A stretch of 64,000 bases of DNA from Bacillota bacterium. GTDB taxonomy: Bacteria; Bacillota; Clostridia; Christensenellales; SZUA-584. The position numbers and the translations under genes were made by a program. How positions within the stretch are numbered: the first letter of the stretch is position 1; each line of letters starts with the position of its first letter. The stretch lies in NCBI GenBank assembly GCA_023460085.1, contig JAEWRI010000043.1:112760-176759 (forward strand). The letters are read 5' to 3'. Positions 49,420-56,671 of this stretch are shown in pieces. A model generated the notes under the pieces. That model was not told the DNA's origin, did not search any database, and worked only from the letters and a program-made list of their open reading frames with translations.

Positions 49420-49645
49420 GATATACTTTTTGCTTCAGCTTATATACAAAACTGTTTCGCTGTTTTTCTGGCAGACGGCGGCGGGAAGTCTTCTCGTGGA
49501 ACTCGGAGCGCTGCTGACGGCAGCCAATTATGTACTGATGTTTTTGATATTCCGGCATGTGCTGCGGAACAGGGCGTTATATTCAGACGGTAAGAGCACT
49601 CCCGTGGTTGCCGGGGAGGAACCCTTCGGACGAATGCGCTGCTGA
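49418..49645 (+). CDS. Possible small two-helix membrane protein
   Basis: 75-codon frame starting with TTG in the T-tract of the lspA terminator, with AAGGAG ten bases upstream. It predicts two hydrophobic helices (IYFLLQLIYKTVSLFFW and GALLTAANYVLMFLIF) and a polar tail. Family not recognised. Translation would require read-through of the terminator, so this is tentative; otherwise 49,384-49,692 contains nothing identifiable. Confidence 0.4.
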   Translation: MIYFLLQLIYKTVSLFFWQTAAGSLLVELGALLTAANYVLMFLIFRHVLRNRALYSDGKSTPVVAGEEPFGRMRC

Positions 49646-49692
49646 ATAACCACGGGGTGTTCTCCCAGTGGATTTATGCTTTCCCGCTTTCG

Positions 49693-49721
49693 TTGCCGCC
49701 GCGCCGCGAAAATGGTACAAT
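49693..49721 (+). promoter_or_regulatory. Promoter of the pseudouridine synthase gene
   Basis: TTGCCG (49693-49698), 17-base spacer, TACAAT (49716-49721); the ATG at 49728 begins 6 bases after the -10. Confidence 0.7.
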
Positions 49722-49727
49722 ACAGAC

Positions 49728-50633
49728 ATGGAAGAAAAGAGATTTGTCGCGGAAAATGCCTCGTCACGGCTTGATAAGTATCTGGCGGAGATGCTGCCCA
49801 TATCGCGCGCGCAGATAACGAACGCCATCAGGGACGGCGGCGTGGCGGTAAACGGCAGGGCTGCGAAGCCGGGCGACAAGGTGAAGCCGGGCGATGTTAT
49901 CGCCGTGCGGCTGCCGGAACCGGAGCCTGCGGCGCTGACGCCGGAGGACATTCCGCTGGACATCGTGTACGAGGACGGTGACATCGCCGTGGTCAACAAG
50001 CCGCAGGGCATGGTGGTGCATCCCGCGCCGGGCCACGCGCGCGGCACGCTGGCGGGCGCGCTGCTTACCGCGCTGGACGATCTCTCGGGCGTGGGCGGGC
50101 AACTGAGGCCGGGCATCGTGCACCGGCTGGATAAGGATACCTCCGGTTTGCTCGTGGTGGCGAAGAACGACGCCGCGCATGCCGCGCTTTCCGCGCAGAT
50201 GGCCGATAAAAGCGCGCGCCGCGTCTATTCCGCTATCGTGCACGGCAATATCAAGGAAGACACGCTGGACATCGATAAACCTATCGGGCGCAGCCGCAGC
50301 GACCGCAAGAAGATGGCGGTGGATGCGCGCGGCCGCCGAGCCGTCACACACATCACGGTGCTGGAGCGTTTTGGAGATTTTACCTACGTCAGCGCGGCGC
50401 TCGAAACGGGCCGTACGCACCAAATCCGCGTACACCTCGCCAGCCTCGGACATCCCGTTGCGGGCGACCCGGTATATGGCCCGAAAACCGCGCGGCTGCA
50501 CAAGGACGGGCAGCTGCTGCACGCCGGGGAACTCAGCTTCATTCATCCCGCAACGCGCGAGCGCGTCACGTTTACCGCGCCGCTTCCCGGTTATTTTGCC
50601 AACGTTCTCACAACTCTGCGCAGCATGCACTGA
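49728..50633 (+). CDS. RluD-family 23S rRNA pseudouridine synthase
   Basis: 301 residues. N-terminal S4 RNA-binding domain (LDKYLAEMLPISRAQITNAI in parts LDKYLAEMLP and SRAQITNAIRDG), catalytic motif HRLDKDTSGLLVVAK with the active Asp, then ALETGRTHQIRVHLA and GHPVAGDPVYG. It isomerises uridines in 23S rRNA; the RluD/YlyB group is usually next to lspA in Bacillota, as here. ATG 49728 has no ribosome binding site and sits at the predicted transcript start, so the mRNA is probably leaderless. Confidence 0.95.
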   Translation: MEEKRFVAENASSRLDKYLAEMLPISRAQITNAIRDGGVAVNGRAAKPGDKVKPGDVIAVRLPEPEPAALTPEDIPLDIVYEDGDIAVVNKPQGMVVHPAPGHARGTLAGALLTALDDLSGVGGQLRPGIVHRLDKDTSGLLVVAKNDAAHAALSAQMADKSARRVYSAIVHGNIKEDTLDIDKPIGRSRSDRKKMAVDARGRRAVTHITVLERFGDFTYVSAALETGRTHQIRVHLASLGHPVAGDPVYGPKTARLHKDGQLLHAGELSFIHPATRERVTFTAPLPGYFANVLTTLRSMH

Positions 50634-50708
50634 CGTACTATGCGTACGCTATCCAAGAGTGGAAAATTGTGATATAATTGGTGCATCATGATGAAAGGAA
50701 GCCGGAAT

Positions 50709-51560
50709 ATGAAAAGGGCAGACCGATGGGTTTTGGTTGCGCTGGCGGTGTTCTGTCTTGCCGGGCTGGGTGGCTGCGGACCGCTGCCGGGCAGTTCTGA
50801 CAGCGCCGCGCAGACGTCCGCCGTGCCGACACCGACGCCGGTATCCACTCCGAAGCCGGAGCATGTGCTGCCGCCAGGTTTCAGCGAACGGATGCGCTTT
50901 GAAGCGGACACTGATGGGGACGGGCAGCTCGATATTATCGTATTGGCATTGACAGCCGATGACGAAGCCCAAATCGGCCTGCTCAAAACAGATGGCTACG
51001 ACTATATTGCCGCGGGTGAAGGCACGTTTACAGACGCGCACATTGCCGCCACGCCGAATGGGGCCCCCTGCGTACTGGTCACTTCCGATTTGGGCTCCGA
51101 CGATTATGTGACCCGGGTAGTTGCGTTCAGCGCGAACACGCCTGAGCTCAAGGGAGAAGCGATCGCGTACGTCGAAGAAGCGGAGGGCGCTCATGTGGTG
51201 CTTGCCAGCGTCACGGAGGCGATAGGCAGCTGGTTTTATACGCGAGAGTATATGCTTTCGGAAAGCTTCGCGCTGGAGCCGGTATCGGAGATGCGTATCG
51301 ATGCGCAAGCCGCAGAACCGCTGCATACCATTCGGACGCTCCCTGTGGAAGTGCTTCTGGACGGCGAGTATGCCGCCGATACGCTTCCTGCTGACATGCT
51401 GCTCTATCCGACGGCGACAGACGGTAAGACATACCTCAGCTTTACGCTGGAGGACGGAACCGAGGGCAGGGTACTTTTCACCCGCGGCGAAGACTATATG
51501 ACCCAAATCAACGGGCTTCCGGAAGAAGACTACTTTGACAACCTCGACTACTGGGATTAA
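50709..51560 (+). CDS. Lipoprotein of unknown function (copy 1 of a tandem pair)
   Basis: 283 residues. Lipoprotein signal with LGGC lipobox (~residue 23), Pro/Thr-rich linker, then a beta-rich domain opening with DTDGDGQLDIIVLAL, a calcium-binding-like DxDxDG segment. ATG 50709 has AAAGGAAG upstream and starts the signal peptide; a TATAAT (50673-50678) lies before it. The C-terminal half shares most positions with the next gene (IGSWFYTREYMLSESF, TIRTLPVEVLL, LPEEDYFDNLDYW). Exported and lipid-anchored; function unknown. Confidence 0.85.
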   Translation: MKRADRWVLVALAVFCLAGLGGCGPLPGSSDSAAQTSAVPTPTPVSTPKPEHVLPPGFSERMRFEADTDGDGQLDIIVLALTADDEAQIGLLKTDGYDYIAAGEGTFTDAHIAATPNGAPCVLVTSDLGSDDYVTRVVAFSANTPELKGEAIAYVEEAEGAHVVLASVTEAIGSWFYTREYMLSESFALEPVSEMRIDAQAAEPLHTIRTLPVEVLLDGEYAADTLPADMLLYPTATDGKTYLSFTLEDGTEGRVLFTRGEDYMTQINGLPEEDYFDNLDYWD

Positions 51561-51592
51561 GAGGGCGGGTTGAATAAAGGAGCGTGTATGAG

Positions 51593-52489
51593 ATGAAAAG
51601 AACACGGATGCTGGCTGGTGTTCTGGTGCTGCTGTGTCTCGCGGAGTTCGCGGGCTGTGAAGCGCTGCAGGATGCGTCTGCTGAGGAGTCCACGGTCAGA
51701 GAAGCTTCGTCTGAAATTTCCGCACCTTCCGAATCGCCCGCTGCTTCGGGTACGCCTGCGCCTGCACCCACGGCTACGCTGCCTCCCGGAGTGAAGGAGG
51801 AAGCCCGATTTTATGCCGATCTGGATGAGGACGGGGCGGAGGAGGCGATTGTCGTATGCAGCACAGAAACCGGTAACGTAGAAGAAAACTGTGAGATTTG
51901 TGTCTCCGTATTGGATGAAACGGTGCACACCACAGAGTATGGAGAAGGTTTTTTTGAAAACGCGGTTTTGACTGATGCAGAATCCGGTGAGCCCTGTGTG
52001 CTGCTCGTTTGCTACGACGATGTCGGCATCAATCTGGTGACGACACCCTGCTCTTTTGACGGTCTGACGCCGGTGATGCACGAGTGGGTATATGGCTCTG
52101 TCGTGGCGGCGGAAGACAGCAGCGTGACACTGCGGGACTGGTGTGACGCCATCGGAAGCTGGGATTATACGCGCGAATACGCGCTCTCCGGAAGCTTCTC
52201 GCTGGTGCCGGTTTCGGATATGTACATTGTGCTGGAAGGGCGGGAGCCGCTTCGCACCATTCGGAATTTACCGGTGGAGATGCTGGTGAACGGCGCATAT
52301 ACGGAAGCAACGCTGCCGGCGGATACACTGATTTATCCCGCGCGGACGGATGCAGAGACGTATCTCGGCTTCACGCTGAAGGATGGCAGAGAAGGCAGGG
52401 TGCTGTTAACGCGCGACGAGGATTACATAACCACCATCGAGGGACTGCCGGAGGAAGAATACTTTGACAACATTGAATACTGGAACTAG
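51593..52489 (+). CDS. Lipoprotein of unknown function (copy 2 of a tandem pair)
   Basis: 298 residues. Signal with FAGC lipobox, Ser/Pro/Ala-rich linker, then DLDEDGAEEAIVV opening the folded part. C-terminal half is paralogous to the upstream lipoprotein (IGSWDYTREYALSGSF, TIRNLPVEMLV, LPEEEYFDNIEYW). ATG 51593 has AAAGGAG nine bases upstream. It starts 33 bases after copy 1, so both are probably on one transcript. The middle regions differ more than the C-termini, suggesting an old duplication. Confidence 0.85.
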   Translation: MKRTRMLAGVLVLLCLAEFAGCEALQDASAEESTVREASSEISAPSESPAASGTPAPAPTATLPPGVKEEARFYADLDEDGAEEAIVVCSTETGNVEENCEICVSVLDETVHTTEYGEGFFENAVLTDAESGEPCVLLVCYDDVGINLVTTPCSFDGLTPVMHEWVYGSVVAAEDSSVTLRDWCDAIGSWDYTREYALSGSFSLVPVSDMYIVLEGREPLRTIRNLPVEMLVNGAYTEATLPADTLIYPARTDAETYLGFTLKDGREGRVLLTRDEDYITTIEGLPEEEYFDNIEYWN

Positions 52490-52499
52490 GGAAGAGCAG

Positions 52500-53375
52500 A
52501 TGGCGATATTGCAGAGCAACTCGCTGACGGGGGAACAAATTGCGCAGGTGCGGACGCTGGAGGCGGTGTGTGCGCGCTCGGACGGCGCGGAGGCGAGGAT
52601 TTCGCTGGACAACGGCATCAATGCGGAGCGTGATATGGACAGCTTCTTTTTGCTGTACGAACACGATACGCTTCTGGGCCTTGTGAGCGTGTTTGCGCCT
52701 ACCAAGGACGTGGCGGAGATCTCGGCCTGCGTGCATCCCGCGCACCGCTTACGCGGGTACTTCAGGCGGCTGCTGGAGCGAGCCAGCGCAGAGGTGAGTA
52801 AATACGGATACAAAAAGCTGCTTCTCGTGCACGAGGCCTCCACGCAGGATGGTAAGGCCGTAGCGCAAAAGTGGAATCTTGCAGTGGAGCATTCGGAGTA
52901 CAGGCTGCGCTTTACGGATGCCGCGTCGTTCCGCGGAGCGCGAAAGCTTACGGTGCGGCCCGCGCGCGAAGAAGATATGGCTGCGATGGTGGGCGTCAGC
53001 ATTGATGCTTTTGAGGAATCGGAGGAGGATGCGCGCCGTCAAATTGAGAAAGGCTTTCGGGACCCCACGCGAAAGAATTATATCGCGCTCGCCGATGGCG
53101 AAACGGTGGGAATTTGCGGTGTAAGCACCGCGGATCCGGAGCAATATCTCTTTGGTATCGGCGTGGCTTCAAACCGTCGGGGCAAGGGCTATGGGCGAGA
53201 TATGCTGGAGCAGGTAATCTCATTGCTGCGGAGCGAGAGCGACCGCGTGATAGAGTTGGAAGTGGACAGTGAAAACGCGCGCGCGTTTCAACTGTATATT
53301 ACAAGCGGCTTCGAAGTGCGCTCGCAATATGATTATTATGAAGTGGGAGCTGCTGAATTTATCGGCACAGACTGA
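52500..53375 (+). CDS. Two-domain GNAT acetyltransferase
   Basis: 291 residues with two GNAT folds. The first (~1-140) holds CVHPAHRLRGYFRRLLERA and a KLLLVHEASTQDG strand; the second (~155-291) has the acetyl-CoA loop GIGVASNRRGKGYGRDMLEQ in parts VASNRRGKGYG and DMLEQVI, and ELEVDSENARAFQLYITSGF in parts LEVDSENARAF and YITSGF. ATG 52500 follows AGGGAAG; an in-frame TTG upstream lies inside the lipoprotein gene. Ten bases after the lipoprotein stop, so possibly co-transcribed. Substrate unknown. Confidence 0.88.
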   Translation: MAILQSNSLTGEQIAQVRTLEAVCARSDGAEARISLDNGINAERDMDSFFLLYEHDTLLGLVSVFAPTKDVAEISACVHPAHRLRGYFRRLLERASAEVSKYGYKKLLLVHEASTQDGKAVAQKWNLAVEHSEYRLRFTDAASFRGARKLTVRPAREEDMAAMVGVSIDAFEESEEDARRQIEKGFRDPTRKNYIALADGETVGICGVSTADPEQYLFGIGVASNRRGKGYGRDMLEQVISLLRSESDRVIELEVDSENARAFQLYITSGFEVRSQYDYYEVGAAEFIGTD

Positions 53376-53407
53376 TTCGACGTACGCAGATGCGGTCAAT
53401 CTTTTAA

Positions 53408-53436
53408 TTGACATTTGTGCAGGCGTTGTCTATAAT
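53408..53436 (+). promoter_or_regulatory. Consensus promoter of rpsU
   Basis: TTGACA (53408-53413), 17-base spacer, TATAAT (53431-53436): a perfect consensus match, the strongest in the window. Confidence 0.92.
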
Positions 53437-53453
53437 ACTCGTGTGTTAAAAAA

Positions 53454-53493
53454 CTCCCGTTTGGTGGATGTTTCACATCCGTGGAGTCGGGAG
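53454..53493 (+). promoter_or_regulatory. Structured leader of rpsU
   Basis: Outer stem CTCCCG (53454-53459) with CGGGAG (53488-53493) enclosing inner stem GGATGT/ACATCC (53466-53471 with 53475-53480). The outer 3' arm overlaps the first part of the long GGGAGGGAGGG ribosome binding region, so folding could limit translation. Autoregulation by S21 is possible but unproven. Confidence 0.55.
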
Positions 53494-53505
53494 GGAGGGT
53501 AAGCA

Positions 53506-53679
53506 GTGGCGGAAATACGCGTTGGTGAAAACGAGTCTTTGGAGAACGCCTTAAAGCGTTTTAAGCGCCTGACCGCGAGGGAAGGGACGCTGGCGGAGCT
53601 TCGCAAGCGTGAGCATTATGAGAAGCCGAGCGTCAAGCGGAAGAAGAAGGCGGAAGCGGCTCGCAAGCGCAAGCACTGA
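53506..53679 (+). CDS. rpsU: 30S ribosomal protein S21
   Basis: 57 residues, GTG start 7 bases after GGGAGGG. Family pattern is clear: EIRVGENESLENALKRFKR (19 residues), then ELRKREHYEKPSVKRKKK and a Lys/Arg/Ala-rich end. Small-subunit protein near the anti-Shine-Dalgarno region, needed for initiation. Has its own consensus promoter, structured leader and terminator. Confidence 0.97.
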   Translation: MAEIRVGENESLENALKRFKRLTAREGTLAELRKREHYEKPSVKRKKKAEAARKRKH

Positions 53680-53697
53680 GCAAAACATATGCGAATA

Positions 53698-53728
53698 AGC
53701 CCGGAGCGAAAGCTCACGGGCTTTTTGA
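53698..53728 (+). terminator. Intrinsic terminator of rpsU
   Basis: AGCCCG GAGC / GCTC A CGGGCT with a GAAA loop (53698-53722), then TTTTT. Confidence 0.9.
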
Positions 53729-53755
53729 TGTTTGAAAACGAAATGCCGCTCTTTT

Positions 53756-54187
53756 CTATAACGCGCGATAGAGATAATGTACGTCGGAGCGCAGTTCCCA
53801 GCCCGCCGAAACCCAGAATTCCTCCGAACCGGGGTTGCGTGTGGTAATGTGCAAAAATGCGCCTTCGATTCCTTCCGCGCGCAGCGTTTCCAGGGATCGG
53901 CGCTGCATGGCATCCGCAATACCCCTGCGGCGGAAAGCAGGGGCCACCGCGGCATGAAACAAGGAGCCGCGACGCCCGTCGTGCCCGCAGAGCAGCGTGC
54001 CTGCCAGATGCCCGCCCGCCGTAATCGCAACGGTGCTGAGACCGGGATTGCGCCGAAGATACCGCGCGATGATCTCCGGCGTTTCGTTGTAGGCGGAGGA
54101 GTCCGGGCGGAAGCATTCCTTCCAGAGCGCGATGGCGGCGTCGATGTCTTTCTCCTCCATCACGCGGATGATGATGTCTTGTGTCAT
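53756..54187 (-). CDS. GNAT N-acetyltransferase
   Basis: 143 residues, single GNAT fold of the RimI-like kind: acetyl-CoA loop VAPAFRRRGIADAMQ, strand ITTRNPGSEEFWVSAGWE in parts ITTRNPGSEEFW and SAGWE. AAGGAG precedes the ATG by 6 bases. The gene lies 28 bases after the membrane protein at 54216-54953 and may be in its transcript. Converges on rpsU. Substrate unknown. Confidence 0.88.
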   Translation of the reverse strand: MTQDIIIRVMEEKDIDAAIALWKECFRPDSSAYNETPEIIARYLRRNPGLSTVAITAGGHLAGTLLCGHDGRRGSLFHAAVAPAFRRRGIADAMQRRSLETLRAEGIEGAFLHITTRNPGSEEFWVSAGWELRSDVHYLYRAL

Positions 54188-54215
54188 GGGTGTCTCCTTG
54201 GTGCGGATGTAAGCA

Positions 54216-54953
54216 TCATGTGTTTGTCAGGGCAATATCGGCAGCAGGCCTTTCGCGCCACAGAGAGGCCAGCGCGGCCCCGGCCAGCAGCGCGGTGAGT
54301 ACGGGTGTGAACAATCCGATACACAGCACCGCGGTAGTTGCGGCGCATATGCCGCATGTCCGCCGCTTCCTTCCAAATGCACCCCATATGGCCGTGATGC
54401 TGCCCGTCATTCCGGCAGTGCCTCCAACAAAATAACAAAAGTGAATTTCACTTTCCCACAGCGAGAGACTGCGAGTTCCGGCGACGCCGAGAAATGCGCA
54501 GAATACCGAGGCGATGAGTGCCAGTATGGCCGCGCTGAGACTGATGGCTGTTATCGGTCGGGGTATGGATACGGTCTCCGATTGCCGCGTAGCCAGCATG
54601 AAAGCGAGAACCGCGCAGGCGATGAGCAGCAGCGCCGGGATTATGCCAACGATAGAGGGTATGCACAGCAGGGCAGATGCCATGAACATCGCGCCAGCCA
54701 GCGCACCGCGGCGTATCAGCACAACGCCCGCGATACCTGCGGCCGCACCCAGCACGGCAAGCCCGGCCGGCACCAGATACCAAACCTCGTGCGGATCCAG
54801 CGGCTTCGTATTCAATTCAGCGTAGAGCTCCGGATCCCGGGGTATTAACTCTCCGAATTTTGCCCAGCTCAACCCAATGCCGTGGCTGACCAATGCGCAA
54901 AAAAGCGCCAGAAACACGGCCAGTATGCCCAAAATGCGTACGGAAATCCTCAT
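54216..54953 (-). CDS. Predicted integral membrane protein
   Basis: 245 residues, about six transmembrane helices (ILGILAVFLALFCALVSHG, VWYLVPAGLAVLGAAAGIAGV in parts, MFMASALLCIPSIVGIIPAL, ISLSAAILALIASVFCAFLG, YFVGGTAGMTGSITAIWG, ICAATTAVLCIGLFTPVL). ATG 54953 follows GAGGGC; an upstream TTG at 54980 is less likely. Family not recognised. Followed by a GNAT gene. Confidence 0.75.
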   Translation of the reverse strand: MRISVRILGILAVFLALFCALVSHGIGLSWAKFGELIPRDPELYAELNTKPLDPHEVWYLVPAGLAVLGAAAGIAGVVLIRRGALAGAMFMASALLCIPSIVGIIPALLLIACAVLAFMLATRQSETVSIPRPITAISLSAAILALIASVFCAFLGVAGTRSLSLWESEIHFCYFVGGTAGMTGSITAIWGAFGRKRRTCGICAATTAVLCIGLFTPVLTALLAGAALASLWRERPAADIALTNT

Positions 54954-55033
54954 TATAAGCGCCCTCTTCGCTGGAGACAAACCATCACCCGCGGTGTTGT
55001 AGGCAACTTCCGCAGTCCGGGTACTGCACGGTA

Positions 55034-55555
55034 TCAGCCCTGCGGGGTGCCGTCCGTCGGGGTGCTGCCTGGCGCTGCGGGTGCATTCTGCTGCGGCGGC
55101 TGAGGCGGATACGGTGAATAAGCCGAATACGAGTATGGCTGAGGGGGATAAGGCGCGTAAGGCTGCGGCGGGTAAGGCGGATACGCGGCGTAAGTCTGGT
55201 TTGCGGGCGTCTTCTCCTTCATGAAAGAAAAGATGGCGGCAAGCACAAACAGTATGGAGAAGCTCAGCACCGCCGCGATGATCAGCAGCACGCCTGCCGC
55301 GACACTTTTCCGTCTGACGAGCAGACCGCCTGTCAAGCCGACCGCGCCGGCTGCGATACCACAGATGCCCAGCACCACATACATCGTGCGCATGAATTCA
55401 AAGAATGCCTCCCGAGCGATACCGGTGATGTCGATATCGTAGTAGAAAAAGAGGTCGCCGCTGCCCAGCGGACCGCTGAGGGCGAGAAGGAAGACGCCTG
55501 TCACCAGAGCCAGAGCGCCTCCGATGATACCAAGAACCATGCCGGCTGTTTTCAT
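55034..55555 (-). CDS. DUF4064-like membrane protein with Pro/Tyr-rich tail
   Basis: 173 residues. Four hydrophobic helices: MVLGIIGGALALVTGVFLLA, MYVVLGICGIAAGAVGLTGG, VAAGVLLIIAAVLSFSILFV and part of the last. The tail from ~120 is a run of PYPPQPY-type repeats (AAYPPYPPQPYAPYPPQPYS in parts AAYPPYPPQPY and APYPPQPYS), common in small Bacillota membrane proteins and probably disordered in the cytoplasm. AGGAGG precedes the ATG. Own promoter at 55603-55631. Confidence 0.82.
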   Translation of the reverse strand: MKTAGMVLGIIGGALALVTGVFLLALSGPLGSGDLFFYYDIDITGIAREAFFEFMRTMYVVLGICGIAAGAVGLTGGLLVRRKSVAAGVLLIIAAVLSFSILFVLAAIFSFMKEKTPANQTYAAYPPYPPQPYAPYPPQPYSYSAYSPYPPQPPQQNAPAAPGSTPTDGTPQG

Positions 55556-55576
55556 ACGATACCTCCTGATATGGAA

Positions 55577-55604
55577 ATGGGGGCCTGCGTTTGCACACCC
55601 CCAT
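55577..55604 (-). other. Leader hairpin of the DUF4064-like gene
   Basis: Perfect inverted repeat ATGGGGG/CCCCCAT (55577-55583 with 55598-55604), overlapping the -10 box and the transcript start. Could affect transcription start or leader folding. Confidence 0.5.
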
Positions 55605-55631
55605 TATACGCCGCATAGGCTCGGATCACAA
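55603..55631 (-). promoter_or_regulatory. Promoter of the DUF4064-like gene
   Basis: Minus strand TTGTGA (55626-55631), 17-base spacer, TATAAT (55603-55608). Confidence 0.78.
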
Positions 55632-55641
55632 GCCGCGGCGG

Positions 55642-56184
55642 TCAGCCCTCGGTTACCTTCTGTGCGCGCTTCAGTGCACGGATCCGCCGCGTGAGCCCGA
55701 AGTACAGGAAGGAAAACAACACGAGCAACACACCCAGCATACAGGCGCAGGCCAGATTGACGGTGGACAGGGGCGGCACCATCACGACAGCGAGGTTCAT
55801 GGCAAACCCGACGAACTCCAGAATGACGAGCCCCAGCCAGAATGCGCGCACTCTGCGCAGATGCGCGATACGCGACGCGTTGTCCGTGTACAGTTCGAAC
55901 GGACCATTCGCGGCTTTTTTACGGAAGAAGGCCCAGCGCATATACGTCGCGACACACTCCGCGCCCGTGCTTTCCACAAACTCGATGTAGCGTCGGCTTT
56001 CCGGATGCGACGCCAGATGGTCCAGCAGTTCGATGCGGCAGATGTATTCGCCCGGTGCGCTTTCTTGAAAAACATACCGGCACCATGAATAGTCGGTCAG
56101 CGCGAGTCCCTGTGCCGCAAGCTGATTCAGCCAGCGTTCCTCCCTTTCAAAATTCCAATAGGCTTTTCGGATGACATGTTTCAT
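55642..56184 (-). CDS. DUF2812 domain-containing membrane protein
   Basis: 180 residues. The N-terminal ~110 are the DUF2812 domain: YWNFEREERWLNQLAAQGLA in parts NFEREERWLNQ and AAQGLAL, SWCRYVFQESAPGEYICRIE in parts CRYVFQ and PGEYICRIE, FVESTGAECVATYMRWAFFR in parts VESTGAE and RWAFFRKK. Two transmembrane helices follow. Its ATG overlaps the PadR stop (ATGA), the standard pairing of a DUF2812 effector with a PadR regulator in Bacillota. Function unknown; envelope-stress related roles are speculation. Confidence 0.9.
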   Translation of the reverse strand: MKHVIRKAYWNFEREERWLNQLAAQGLALTDYSWCRYVFQESAPGEYICRIELLDHLASHPESRRYIEFVESTGAECVATYMRWAFFRKKAANGPFELYTDNASRIAHLRRVRAFWLGLVILEFVGFAMNLAVVMVPPLSTVNLACACMLGVLLVLFSFLYFGLTRRIRALKRAQKVTEG

Positions 56185-56507
56185 TGTTCGGTACCTCCTG
56201 TAACAGCGCGGCCATTATCAAGCAGCTCTTCCAGCCGCGAGATTTCCGCTTCCACCGCGTTGCGACCCTGAGTTGTGATGGTATATTCTTTTTTTCGGTC
56301 GCCGCTTTCGCCGCCGCAAGGTGCTATCCAGCCCTTTTGAACCAGCGTGGACAGCGCGCCATACAACGTACCCGCACCCAGCGACACGCGGCCGTGGCTC
56401 AGCGCCTGCACGCACTGCATGATGCCATAGCCGTGCATCGGCTGGTGCAGTGCCAGCAGTATGTAATACACTGCTTCTGTCAGCGCGCTTGAGGACATTT
56501 CTGCCAT
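56181..56507 (-). CDS. PadR-family transcriptional regulator
   Basis: 108 residues from ATG 56507, with TTGGAGG 9 bases upstream. PadR N-terminal wHTH: LTEAVYYILLALHQPMHGYG in parts YYILLALHQPMHGYG, recognition region GAGTLYGALSTLVQKGWI, wing SGDRKKEYTIT, then a short dimerisation helix EAEISRLEELL. Short PadR-s2 type. Probably represses its own operon through the repeats at 56533-56570. Confidence 0.94.
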   Translation of the reverse strand: MAEMSSSALTEAVYYILLALHQPMHGYGIMQCVQALSHGRVSLGAGTLYGALSTLVQKGWIAPCGGESGDRKKEYTITTQGRNAVEAEISRLEELLDNGRAVTGGTEQ

Positions 56508-56532
56508 GTCTTTACCTCCAATATGTCGCATT

Positions 56533-56570
56533 ACGATATAACGGTAGACGGTATATCGTATGACGATATA
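56533..56570. promoter_or_regulatory. Candidate PadR operator with three 8-base elements
   Basis: ACGATATA at 56533-56540, its inverse TATATCGT at 56552-56559, and ACGATATA again at 56563-56570. The third overlaps the -10 of the minus-strand promoter; the other two lie between it and the PadR start. Confidence 0.65.
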
Positions 56571-56596
56571 ATAACGTCCGGTAGCATATCTGTCAA
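56568..56596 (-). promoter_or_regulatory. Promoter of the padR-DUF2812 operon
   Basis: Minus strand TTGACA (56591-56596), 17-base spacer, TATTAT (56568-56573). Confidence 0.82.
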
Positions 56597-56671
56597 TACC
56601 CGCGCATAAAAAAAGTGAGCGGCATTGAGCGAAAGCGCCGTCTATGATGGCAAAAAAACGGAGGCACTATC

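Noticed and set aside
50635..50655. CGTAC/GTACG inverted repeat after the pseudouridine synthase gene as terminator
   Set aside because: Five-base stem without a T-run; more likely incidental.
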